The notes under the pieces: model-generated
The model's database searches: none
Told to the model about the DNA's origin: nothing
What the model saw: the letters and a program-made list of their open reading frames with translations, nothing else
Assembly (NCBI RefSeq): GCF_036785885.1
Contig: NC_092323.1
Location: 6,828,501-6,892,500, forward strand
Direction: 5' to 3'
Source: Coffea arabica
Lineage: Eukaryota > Streptophyta > Magnoliopsida > Gentianales > Rubiaceae
DNA: 64,000 nt
Part shown: piece by piece, positions 26,802 to 37,071 of the stretch
How positions within the stretch are numbered: position 1 is the first letter of the stretch
Layout of the letters: each line of letters starts with the position of its first letter
Position numbers and translations under genes: made by a program

Positions 26802-28997
26802 CTATGATCTGATCCAACTTCTTCCAGGTTGCTTCATCACTCCCAATTTCTTAATCAATTCCCGCACATCAGCAGACTCTGTCCATTTTCCTGCATCTGC
26901 ATAGATTTTTGATAGAAGCACATAAACTGCAGGATCATGCTTTTCAGTTTGAAGCAAGAAGCCAGCAACTACTCTTCCTAATCTCAAGTTACCATGAGCT
27001 GCACAGGAACTAAATAATGTCCACCAGACACCTGAATTTATGTCAACATGCTTGCTGCTTATTAATCTTTCGGTCTCATCAAGGTAACCTGCTCGACCTA
27101 GAATGTCAATGAGGCAAGAGAAGTGGTCTACATCTGGTTCAATACCATAAGTACTGACCATGGAGTTAAAAATTCGGCAGCCATCATTGACTAAACCTGA
27201 ATGGCTACAAGCTGAAAGAACTGCAGTAAAGGTAGCCTCATCAGGTTTAGTGTCAGAATCTTGCATCAGCTCAAAGCAACGGACACCTTCCCTACCTTCT
27301 CCATTTTGTGCATATGCAGATATCATGGAATTCCATGAAACTGTGTCTTTTGAAGTCATTTTATGGAAGATCCTCAAAGAAGAACACAAATCACCACACT
27401 TTGCATAAAGAGTAATGAAAGCATTATTCAAAGATGTCTCCAAAGAATAATGAACTTTGAGTGTGTAGGCGTGCACCTGTTTTCCATGCCGCAGAGCTGA
27501 AATGCTGGCACAGATGTTCAGAACAATGCTGAGAGTAAAAATGTTAGGAATAAATCCTGACAACACAAGCACTGAAAATTGCTCCAAACCCTGGACAGGA
27601 AATCCATTCAATTGATACCCGGATATTAAAGTATTCCAGGATATCAAATTTTTGGTGTTCATTGTATAGAATAATCTGTAGGCCTGGTTAATGTAACCAT
27701 GCCTGGAAAATGCTGAAAGCAACGCATTGGAAACTTCGACTTTCAAAAGTAGAGCGTTTTTCACAACAGCAGCATGAATCATCTCAACATTCACTACTGA
27801 CTCTGAGCTTACTAGTAAGCTTCCAATTGTGAACTCATCTGGTTTCGCCCCTTCTCTCTGCATATGAGAATAGACTAAGATAGCCTCTCTGCCCAAATTC
27901 TCATTAGCATAGCTTGTTATCATGGTGTTCCACGACACATTATCTTTCTCTATTAGTCTCTCAAAAACCACACGAGCTGCATTTAAGTTCCCACAGTTAC
28001 TATACATTGTTATTGCTGCATTACTCACAGAAGTACAATCTTCAAAACTCATCTTTATCGCTTGTGCATGCACTTGAATAGCATCCCTTAAACAATAAGA
28101 GGAACTCATTATACTAACAAAACTCAACTCTGTAGGCCATAGACCAGCACTTTGCATATTCTTAAACATTAGAAATGCATCCTCCTTTCTTTCCATGCTG
28201 ACTAGACCAGCTATCATTGCATTATAAGTTATCTGATCATGCACAATACCTTTTTCTTCTTCAAAAACTCCATGAGCATCACCAATCCTTCCGCATGCAA
28301 AATACATTGTAAGCAAAGCATTAATCACCGAAGTTTTAGCTAGAAGTCCAGACTTGATAACCAAAGAATGCACTTGCAATCCAAAGTCCAACAACTCCAA
28401 AGAACAAAGACTCAAAACACTAGCCAAACTATAATTATCACGTCCAACACCCAAAGAATGCATCTTCTGGAACAATCTGAATGCAATCTCATCAGACCCA
28501 TTTTCTGCACACCCTGTGATCATCGCATTCCAAACAGCAACATTTCGTTGTGGCATTTTATCAAACATCTGACAAGCATATTCAACGTCCCCGAGCTTTG
28601 CACACGCAGATAACAATGTTGTCCATGAATAATCATCTGGGCTTTCAATTTCATTAAAAACCCTTTTCACTGAACTCAAGTCTTGTGATTTTGCATAAAC
28701 CAAAAGAAGAGTATTTGAAACGTGAGGAAAGAAAATGAGCCCGGCCCGAATGGCATTAGCATGGAGCTGGTTGCCAGTGCTCCTGTCCCGGAGGTTGGCG
28801 CAGGCTGTGAGGGCGGCGGAGAGGGTGTAATGGTCAGGTCTGAGATGTGGGGACGAATTAATTTGGCTGAATAGTAGGAGGGCGCCAGCATATTGCTCGG
28901 AACGAGTGAGTTTTATAAGCTGGCGGTTGAGTTTGATTAGTTTGTTGGCGCAATTCCCACTTATGGTGGTAGTCAAGAAGCCTACTCCTCGTAACAT
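26802..28997 (-). CDS. PLS-class pentatricopeptide repeat protein (At3g49740-like)
   Basis: A single intronless frame of 731 residues, as usual for plant PPR genes. Tandem 31-36-residue repeats fill it, with repeated signatures such as VSNTLLLVYAK, DDYSWTTLLSACAKLGDVEYA, VAVWNAMITGCAENG, TVSWNSMISAYAQNG and CSHSGLVNDG. A C-terminal E-type region follows (VDHFSCLIDILGRAGYLDE, GVWWTLFSSCAAHGN, VYVLLSKIYADAGKW, PGRSWIRS). No DYW deaminase domain is present. Such proteins bind organellar RNA in a base-specific way and usually serve C-to-U editing, recruiting a DYW partner. The N-terminus is Thr/Asn/Lys-rich, compatible with a mitochondrial or plastid presequence. Residue-by-residue likeness to remembered At3g49740 is high, and gene order agrees. 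The RNA target is unknown. It is divergently transcribed from HflX. Confidence 0.93.
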   Translation of the reverse strand: MLRGVGFLTTTISGNCANKLIKLNRQLIKLTRSEQYAGALLLFSQINSSPHLRPDHYTLSAALTACANLRDRSTGNQLHANAIRAGLIFFPHVSNTLLLVYAKSQDLSSVKRVFNEIESPDDYSWTTLLSACAKLGDVEYACQMFDKMPQRNVAVWNAMITGCAENGSDEIAFRLFQKMHSLGVGRDNYSLASVLSLCSLELLDFGLQVHSLVIKSGLLAKTSVINALLTMYFACGRIGDAHGVFEEEKGIVHDQITYNAMIAGLVSMERKEDAFLMFKNMQSAGLWPTELSFVSIMSSSYCLRDAIQVHAQAIKMSFEDCTSVSNAAITMYSNCGNLNAARVVFERLIEKDNVSWNTMITSYANENLGREAILVYSHMQREGAKPDEFTIGSLLVSSESVVNVEMIHAAVVKNALLLKVEVSNALLSAFSRHGYINQAYRLFYTMNTKNLISWNTLISGYQLNGFPVQGLEQFSVLVLSGFIPNIFTLSIVLNICASISALRHGKQVHAYTLKVHYSLETSLNNAFITLYAKCGDLCSSLRIFHKMTSKDTVSWNSMISAYAQNGEGREGVRCFELMQDSDTKPDEATFTAVLSACSHSGLVNDGCRIFNSMVSTYGIEPDVDHFSCLIDILGRAGYLDETERLISSKHVDINSGVWWTLFSSCAAHGNLRLGRVVAGFLLQTEKHDPAVYVLLSKIYADAGKWTESADVRELIKKLGVMKQPGRSWIRS

Positions 28998-29771
28998 CTG
29001 ACGTTCATCTTCCCACTTGGATTGATGAAATTATGAAACACAAGTGACTTTTAGCATATTTTGTACACACAACGTAGGCTTAATCTTTCCTATATACCAT
29101 CAGTGTAAGGTTGATGTATGTCATATCAATTGAATTTAAACATCAAATTTTATATATGTGAAACGACGAAATTTTGTATATGTGATATTCATTTAGATTT
29201 TTATTTATATCTATTAGTATATGGTATTATTAATGCATAAAAGATTTATCGTTATTAAATAAAAAAAGTCCTATATATGTATATATATTAGGGAGAAGCT
29301 TGCGCTAAACGCGGGAGTTTTAACCTATGTGATAAAATATTTATTCAAATAAATTTAAAAAAAAAAGATACTAGTATTATAACTGTATGGTAACTGGTTT
29401 AATTGAAACAGTTGAAGTGCATGAAATTATAAATAAATTGGTCAAATCAACAAACTTATAAATAAATTGGTCAAATCAACAAACTTATAAAGAAAAACAA
29501 ATTTATAAGTAAAAGAAATAGAATTGTAATAGATAAGCAAAAACATCATTACCTTTCCAACAGTCATGTATAAATTCCTTTATACATATATATATAATAC
29601 TTTTAAATACCTTTCCAAAAAAAAATCATGTGATCTTTTATTTTTTACTATTTTAGGAAAAATGTCCAATTTAAGATCGACTCAACCTCTTTTTTTTTTC
29701 TAAAAAATCAACAACCTTTTTTCTTTTTAAAATCAACACAAACTTGATTATTGAAGTGTCAATTAACTGTT
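28998..29771. other. PPR upstream region, AT-rich
   Basis: Contains the PPR promoter in its right-to-left sense and a 29-bp tandem duplication at 29427-29484. No other gene. It ends at the left TIR of the next element. Confidence 0.45.
29427..29484. repeat. 29-bp tandem duplication
   Basis: TTATAAATAAATTGGTCAAA and the following 9 bases occur twice head to tail (29427-29455 and 29456-29484), with a partial third start. Noncoding. Confidence 0.85.
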
Positions 29772-30505
29772 GGAAAATTTGTCAAATTGGTCCCTAATAT
29801 TTTTACAAAAAACTTTTTTAGTCTCCAACATTTAAAATCACCCAGAATTGTCCCTAACATATAAATTATGATCCATTTTGATCCTAATGCTCGTATTTGC
29901 TCATTTTTCCGACTAAAAATGGCACGCCTCTCTCACGTGGGCATATTTTTAAGGGCAAAACTGAAAAACACACTTCATTCTCGGTTGAAAGCAAAAGTAT
30001 CCCTTTTCATTTTCCCCCCTAACATTACAGTCACAAAAAACCCTAATTTTCCCCCTGAATTTTGGGATGAAGCATATGAAGAAGGCATTGTGTACCTAAT
30101 GTTGAATAGGGCTCCCTTTTTCTTTTGCTTTTGTGCCAACCAGACACTAAGCACCACAAGACCAATTTCCAGAAAGCCCACGAATCCAATTGTCATGACA
30201 ACTCCGCCTTTCATGCCCCCACCATTTCTAGATATTGTGATTGCAATAATATTTAGAGCAGGTATAGTTAATCTTGCAGTGGGTTTCTTAGGGGCAATTG
30301 CTGATAAGGCTGAGCTAGTTGGAGCATCAATTTGGGATGCATTATTTCGAGAGGCAGGGGGAGAAGGTAGAATAAGAGATGTGGTGATGGGAGGAGGAGA
30401 CACCACCGAAAGTAGAAGGGGATTTAACAAGGATAGAGCTTGGGAAGAAGCAGGTAATGGTAGAGGAGGTAATACAGGAGATGGAGGGTTGTGAGCGGTG
30501 ACTTT

Positions 30506-31196
30506 GGGCTTGTTTGGAATCTCAAGTTTTTAGCAAGTTTGTATAATTCTAGTTTTTTAACAACTTTTGCTACAGGAATCCCAAAAAATTGATCAAAGTT
30601 TTTAACATACACACTTCAAAATAATACACAAAAAACTTTCCCTTCAACTTTTCTTCTTTTTCCCCCCCACCCACCTCACAACGTCTTCCGTCGCCGGCCA
30701 CCACCTCCACCACCACTTTCGGCGCCGGTCACTATTCCAGTTGTTATTGCCGGCCTTTTTTTTTTTTTCTCTCCCTCTCCCTCACCTCTTTTCCCCTCCC
30801 CATTTGACTGATCTGTTGGTGTATGTCTATTTTTTCCTTTTTTTTCTTTCTCCCTCCCCCCTCCCTTCTGCCTCCCCTGCCACCATCCCCTTCCTGCTAG
30901 CTGCGATATGGTCACGCGACCAGATCGTAGCTAGGGGAGGGGGAGGATGGCGGGAGAGGGGAGGAGAGAGGAAGAGACAAAGCTAAAAAAAAAAAATCCA
31001 TGGTTGCAACAACTCTGGTGTCGGAGGGGGAGGGGGAGGGGAGATGAGAGGGAAAGGGAAGGGAAGAGGGCAAAGGTGCCGGGGGAGGGGGAAGGGAGAA
31101 GAAGAAGAAAGAAAAGAAAAGAAAAAAGTTTTTCAACCTAAAAATTTTTCTTACAACTTCTACAATAATCTACAGTAAAATTTTAGACAAACACTC
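30506..31196. mobile_element. nested foldback/MITE-like element with pyrimidine and purine arms
   Basis: A roughly 690-bp insert inside the captured PERK fragment. The left arm is C/T-rich (about 30650-30895) and the right arm G/A-rich (about 30935-31125), so the strand can fold back on itself. Its ends read GCTTGTTTGGAATCTC on the left and, in reverse complement, GAGTGTTTGTCTAAAATTTT on the right. These resemble the 'GTTTGGAT' MITE ends elsewhere in the window. A tight hairpin marks the centre. No clear target duplication was found, so the boundaries are approximate. Confidence 0.6.
30899..30936. repeat. central hairpin of the foldback element
   Basis: CTAGCTGCGATATGGTC and GACCAGATCGTAGCTAG form 17-bp arms matching at 15 positions around the 4-base loop ACGC. 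This is the symmetry point of the larger pyrimidine/purine foldback. Confidence 0.8.
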
Positions 31197-31719
31197 AAAA
31201 AACTCACCTTAGGCCTTTATAGCGGGAGGTGGTGGAAAAACTGAGGTAGGTGATGCTGGGACTGCAATTGGCCGAGGAGGAGAGAGTCAAAGAGCTGGAG
31301 AAGGAGGTGTTGTGCGAAAAGAAGGGGAAGGTGATGGTTGTGGGGGAGGAAGGGGTGATAAGTTTACAGATGGAGGAGGGGCAGCAGGGAGTGGCGATGG
31401 TGACACAGATGGAAGGGGAGGAAGGGACGGAGAAGGTAAGGAAGGGAAAGTGGGCGGTGTTGATAATGGTAGTGGTGATGATTGGGGTTGGGGAGGAGGG
31501 GAAAGGTAAGTAAGGAAGTATGTTTTTCAATTTTGCTCTTAAAAATATATCCACGTGAAAGAGACGTGCTATTTTCAGTCGAAAAAATGAGCAAATACGA
31601 GCATTAGGATAAAAATGGATCATAATTTATATGTTAGGCACGATTCTGGCTGATTTTAAATATTGGAGATTAAAAAAGTTTTTTATAAAAATATTATGGA
31701 CCAATTTGGCAAATTTCCC

Positions 31720-32001
31720 TTATCGTTTATGGTTCACGTATAAAAGAACAACTTACAAAAACATGAAAACTCAAATTCAATTCAACTACACTATTTGAAC
31801 AGCTGCTCAAGCCTAACCAAAATTTGAGTTGAGTTGAGCCAGAGCGCTCCTTTGTTTCGGCGGTCAACCAAATCGCGAAGAGGAAATACAAGAAAAAAAG
31901 AGAGGAAAATAAAGAAGACAAAAAAGACCGAACCTTCTCCTTCCTAAGCTGCTTACTCCCTATGCAGTAACCAGAGGCAGGCAAAGCCATCTGCCAAAAA
32001 T
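31720..32001 (+). promoter_or_regulatory. HflX promoter and 5' leader
   Basis: Only about 280 bp separate the Mutator-like element's right end from the HflX ATG. No convincing TATA box was seen, as is common for housekeeping organelle genes. Confidence 0.4.
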
Positions 32002-35000
32002 ATGTTTAGAACCATCTCTCGTATTCGCCATATACAATCATTGCTCAGCCCCAAATCCCTCGTTTATACTACATTAACCAACCATATCCCAGGCTATGAC
32101 ACCCATCCCAGTCTACTCAGCCCTTCAAATTCCTTTTTCGAAAGCCCAAAGTTGCATTCTTTTCTCTCAACCCTTTCTTTTCCATTTTCAAGTTCTCAGA
32201 TTCTTCAGCGACGCCATCAAGATGGAGAGTCTATTGAAAACAATGAGCTTGTTAGCCGCCCTCCCAAGCTCTTCGTGGTTCAGCCGCGGTTTCGGCCTGA
32301 ACCCGTTTTGCAATGGAAGCTTGAAGAGGCTTTGAACCTCGCGAATTCGCTGGAAGAACAGAGAGATGGTTACTACGACACCGAGTTTTCGGAGAAAGAG
32401 TTGCCCCCTCATGTTGTGGTGCAGAATCCGATTGACCGATCACCTCGTGCTGGTCAGTTTTCCGGATTTATTTACTAGTATCCCTTTGTGGAATACAGCA
32501 GTAAAGTGATGAACTTTCTGATAAACTAGTGTTTGATTATTAGCTAAATTTTATATCTTTTTTATCCTTTTTAAAACAACAGTACACAGTAAGATGTTGA
32601 GCTGAACCAAAAGTTGGAAGTAGCTTTATCAGATTGTGCTTTATTGCAGATACTTATTTTAGGAAAGGAACAGTGGACACAGTTAAATGCCATCTATATG
32701 CCTTGGACTCGAAGGTATGCTTTTGGGATACTAGGTTGGCTTGCTATTTCTTTGTCTTGATTACTCAGCTGAATTCTTTTAGTACGCAGAAGTTGTTAAC
32801 ATTTTTCTGTCTTAATAGGACGAGGTGGATGCTATATTTGTGAATGCAAGTCTTTCGGGCATTCAACAGAGGAATTTGGAGGTAAGTTTTAATTTTAATT
32901 GCCTTCTGCGGTCTGCGGTCTGTTTAGACAAATCCACCTACTTATCTACTCTATATATTGTATGAATATCATTTGATCATTTTTACCCATTTGTTTGTCT
33001 TTTTATTCAAATGACAGCGTATTTGGGGCAAACCTGTTTTAGATCGCGTGGGTCTGATCATAGAGATCTTTAATGCTCATGCACAGACAAAGGAAGCAAA
33101 GCTACAAGTATTGAGCGAATATTCTGCCTTCTACCATTGTTACTATTGTTGTTACCATTATTCGTACAAGTTTCAAATATTTCATCTTTGATCCATCATT
33201 GACCCACAGGCTGAGTTAGCAGCTCTTATGTACAAGAGATCAAGGCTTGTCCGTGTTCGTGGTCCTGGTGGGCGCTATACATTTGGCGGAGCTGGTGAAG
33301 CAGAAGTAGTCAGTGCCAGAGGGTAAGTACATTGTTTGAAGTTCCTCAGTTACTGCTCAGCCATGTGATACATCTTTAGTAAAAGTCCTCAAAAGGAACA
33401 AGAGAGAAAAATTACCTAGTATGGGAATATTCATTCTTATGATAGACGTCTATTGTTTAAAACCAATTGATGTCAGATAGAGCCTTTTGCTTATTTTGTA
33501 GCCTTTGTGGTTTTTGTTCCAATCTTATGCACTTCCTTGTGACTTGCAGGAGAGGAAGTGGGGGGCGTGGTTTCATTAGTGGTGCAGGAGAAACTGAACT
33601 TCAACTCCAAAGACGGAGGTTTGATCATTGACTTTAAACCTTGCACTCAACTGATTCTTAGATTGCCATTTTACAGGTATCTTCTAAATGTCTGTATATG
33701 CAAAAGAAATATGTAAGTCAAGGGGATTGAGATAGAAATGGATATGATGGTTGGTTCTCTACTTTATTTGTATTGAAGTACACTCCTATTAAACGAAGGG
33801 TGGTATGGGGTAACTGACTTAAAAGCATGGTATCCAGAAAGTCCTAGTTTGACTTCTAACTTTATCATGGCAAGTTAGTTGAGAGTTCTGTGTCTTTTTT
33901 TGACTTTGTCCTGGAATGTGGTGTAAAAAGAAGCGAAGAGTTGAATGTTGAGCGGGGACCTTTTTTCACTAGTGAAAACATTTTGTTAACAGGATCAGTT
34001 CAAATGAAACTTCTCTTGACAGGATGCTTTGTGTGTGAACCATTTTACCTTCTGTGTTTTGGATTTCTATTACAGTTTACACTTCTGTGTTTATCAAGTT
34101 CTCTCTCTCTCTCTCTCCCCCCCCCCCTCTTCACCACCACGACCACCACTTGTTACATGCCTTCAATAGAAGTATATATGTCTTGTAACTCTTCAATTTC
34201 AGAATACTGGAGCGGCGGAGTCAATTGTTGTCTGAAATTAAGGAGGTGCGACGGACACGAGCTGTGCAACGTGCTGCTCGTAAGAGGCATGGAGGATCAG
34301 ATGATGATGTCATTGCTACTGTTGCTGTAGTTGGGTACACAAATGCTGTAGGTGGTTAGAACACCTCTAATTCCTTTTACAGTTCCCTATTGTTTAATTA
34401 GCCTAATGCTGTTTGGCTTTTCTCTGTAGGGAAAATCTACCCTAGTTGGTGAGCTTTCAGAGAGTTATCTTTACTGTGATGACCGGTATAGCAAATTGTT
34501 TATGCAGTCAATTGTCTTCTTTGTATATCTTGATAACGTCATTCACATGATATGGAGGTCTCATGGATCTGGTATCCATTTCTTGTGTTCTTTTGGTTAA
34601 GGTTTGCGTGGCTCATCGGAATTTTGTAATTATGCAGATTATTTGCAACAGTTGACCCTAAATTAAGAAGTGTAGTTCTTCCTTCTGGGTAATATAAACC
34701 ACTTCAGATTTTAATTTTTAGTTTTCTGTAGTAAGCAACAACTTCTGAATTTTGTTATTGAAACGCTAATAATTTTTGTCAACTTTTATGATGATATAAA
34801 GTAGGAAGATTTTTATTATCTGCTAAGCTTTATGTCATGGAGATGATCGTTATTTCTCCCTTATTTTCAGGAGGAAGGTGCTTCTTAGTGATACAGTTGG
34901 TTTCATATCAGATTTGCCCGTGCAGGTAACCAGGAAGCTGTGTTTTTCCATTGGGCTTTATTTGCATGGTTCTTACTTCTCATATTTTGCACCTTGCAGT

Positions 35001-36045
35001 TGGTGGAAGCATTTCATGCAACCTTGGAAGAGGTTGTTGAGGCCGACCTCCTTGTGGTATGATGTAGTACTATTTGATTGTTGTCTGTTGACTTCGATCT
35101 TGAACTTTGATCTATGCTCTGTAAAAGCACCTGATACCTGGGGAATCAATTCTCCTTCCCAGAGGGAGCAAAGGAGTGCATAAAAATCTTGTGAAGTTGG
35201 GGCATTATTTCGAGATGTCTCATTCCTGCCTTCGACAAATGGATGGAGTGCTTTGATTGTTTTAATTGCTACACAAGATAACTGGCAATTTCTTTTGCAG
35301 CATGTCCTAGACTCGAGTTCGCCATTTCTCGATGAGCAACGGAAGACTGTACTTCAAGTTCTTCGGCAAATAGGAGTATCTGAGGAGAAGCTTGCGAATA
35401 TGATTGAAGTTTGGAATAAGGTATTATGGCCAGTTCCTTCCTTAAGTTGTGGACTACAGGCAAAAAATTTGAGTATCTGAGAAGGAGATGCTTTTTTTTT
35501 TTTTGTTGGCAAAACATTTTCAGATTGATCTTCAAGATGAGGAATTCCGGCGCGATGAATATGGTGAGGATGAAGAAGTTGGCGATTTATCAGATGCAAA
35601 GGACGGTGAAAATGTTTCTGACCAGTTGTCCGGACTGGATGTTTCTGAAGCTGATGATGTAGATGCAAAGGCTGAATTGTCAGGGAATTGTGAGGAGGGC
35701 CTGGATGATCAACAAGGTGATTATTCTGATGGTTGGCTGTTATCAGGAGAAGAACAAGAATCACTGGTGGACTACGAAGGCTGTTCTGTGGGACAAGACA
35801 CTCCGGATAATTTACGAAGTTTCACCTACAGGAGCTGGAGGAATAGCAGAAAAGATCCTCAATTTGATTTGGGACCCACTGCATATGTGAAAACATCTGC
35901 CATTATGGGAGTTGGCTTGCAAGAGTTGCTGGAGCTGATTGATGAGAGGTTAAAGATCCAGAACGAGAAAGTCGTGGAAAGGAGCATCTTTGATCGCAAA
36001 TGGAGGCCCCCTCGCTCAGAAGATCCTATAGCAGCTGAGCAATAG
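32002..36045 (+). CDS. HflX: organellar HflX-type ribosome-associated GTPase
   Basis: Thirteen exons join in phase to 618 residues: 32002-32452, 32650-32714, 32819-32881, 33018-33107, 33210-33322, 33550-33618, 34203-34347, 34430-34485, 34638-34688, 34871-34925, 35000-35056, 35301-35420, 35524-36045. The first about 75 residues are Ser/Leu/Arg-rich, like a transit peptide. The HflX N-terminal domain follows (FVNASLSGIQQRNLE; RVRGPGGRYTFGGAGEAE; GAGETELQLQRRR). The G domain has G1 GYTNAGKSTL, G3 DTVGF, G4 NKID (444-447) and G5 TSA (near 570). Bacterial HflX splits stalled or hibernating 70S ribosomes; a mitochondrial or plastid equivalent role is inferred. A very acidic insert of about 120 residues separates G4 and G5. 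Length and likeness fit remembered At3g49725. Confidence 0.93.
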
Positions 36046-36196
36046 CCAGTTGGCCAGGCAGGATAGCTTCATTTTGTCTTCCTGCAGCCGTAGCTGTGTT
36101 GCCATTGGATTAATGCTACTATGATGAGTTCGGCCAGATCAAAGAAAGCTGGGAAGCTGCAAGCTTAAATCTTAATTCATGTGATCCAGTTCTGGA

Positions 36197-36239
<43 letters not shown>

Positions 36240-37062
36240 TGCTAAAGAAGAATGACTTGGAGGAGGGGCACCAAATCAATGACGCTTAGCCTGCTGGATT
36301 TCTTTCTACTTTGTTTTGGCCATCAAATCAGGATCCAACATCAATTTTGGATAGTAGCTATCGCGGCAGCCATAGAAACTCTCATTGTGAAGATTATTAT
36401 ACTTGTGTTGTTCCTCTCTTCACAGATGATGATGTGCCAATTCATTAACAGATACCAGGACGAAGTAGTATATACTCTACTTTGTTATATGGTAAATATT
36501 AATAAAACTGAAATCTGAAATTTAAAGTCATTAATTTATTGAATTAAAATCCCAACATTTGAGCATATTTTTTATTAAGTTGTGAACGGTTTATTATTTA
36601 TTTTTTGGAGTAAGTTTTGCCTAAATAATTCAGAGTCACTTAATCAATTAATTAAGATGTTTTTATGTTTTGTCGTCAAACATGTCTGAATATGTTAAAA
36701 TTTGAATTCGTTAAATTTAAGTTTTAAATTGAATTATCAAACAATTGTAGGAATAAATATGAGTTGACTTGTTTGACTAATTTGGCATTCTTAGGTTTAA
36801 CCTTCTTTTTTTTTTTAAGTTTCTTTTAAAGTCTTGAATTATAATTTTCTTTTTCTTTCTCTCAATTCTCAAATCAAATCTCAAGTGAAAAATATGCCAT
36901 GAGTTGTATGTCTTGAAAAGCAAATATTTGTCTTTCTCTATTTACCAAATAGAGAATGACCTGGTTAGATATTTTCACATTGGGCTTAAAAAATGTAGGA
37001 GGGCGAATCACATGGTTTATTCCTTTAAACAACTTGAGCTGGAAGGGCGTAAGTTCAATTAT
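36046..37062. other. HflX 3' UTR and intergenic DNA with (AT)n run
   Basis: An uninterrupted (AT)n tract at 36199-36236 lies within the probable 3' UTR or just beyond. The rest is AT-rich with no recognised gene. Confidence 0.5.
36199..36236. repeat. (AT)n microsatellite
   Basis: About 19 AT units without interruption, 150 bases after the HflX stop codon. Confidence 0.9.
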
Positions 37063-37071
37063 TATTATTAT

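Larger units (their letters stand above)
29980..31508 (-). pseudogene. captured PERK-like receptor kinase fragment (Pro-rich domain, TM, juxtamembrane)
   Basis: Reading the minus strand from 31508, one frame gives an extensin-like run (PPQPQSSPLPLSTPPTFPSL, then SPSPLPAAPPPSVNLSPLPP and SPSPSFRTTPPSPAL). Beyond the nested element, the frame ending near 29975 gives SPPPITTSLILPSPPASRNN, then NGGGMKGGVVMTIGFVGFLE, a hydrophobic LVVLSVWLAQKQKKK and YTMPSSYASSQNSG. Pro-rich ectodomain, GGVV-type transmembrane helix with a basic stop-transfer and a 'Y-x-MPS-x-x-ASSQNS' juxtamembrane segment is the order found in PERK kinases, which sense the cell wall. The kinase domain is absent. A stop lies in the Pro-rich part. 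The match is from memory of family features, so PERK identity is likely but not proven. Confidence 0.6.
29772..31719. mobile_element. long-TIR Mutator-like element carrying a PERK-like gene fragment
   Basis: Inverted repeats of about 205 bp lie at 29772-29976 and 31514-31719. Both begin GG(A/G)AAATTTG(T/C)CAAATTGG and share 'CATATAAATTATGATCCATT', 'GCTCGTATTTGCTCATTTTT' and the CACGTG-containing stretch. Identity by eye is near 88-90%, so it is older than the Pack-MULE at 19.5 kb. The 9-bp flanks (TTAACTGTT, TTATCGTTT) agree at only 6 positions, so the target duplication is not proven. There is no transposase. The interior is a captured proline-rich and membrane segment (separate entry) interrupted by a nested foldback element (30506-31196). 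It fills most of the space between the divergent PPR and HflX genes. Confidence 0.75.

Noticed and set aside
30741-31141. Several open frames on both strands in the foldback element
   Set aside because: They reflect long pyrimidine and purine tracts, which lack stops, and not coding.
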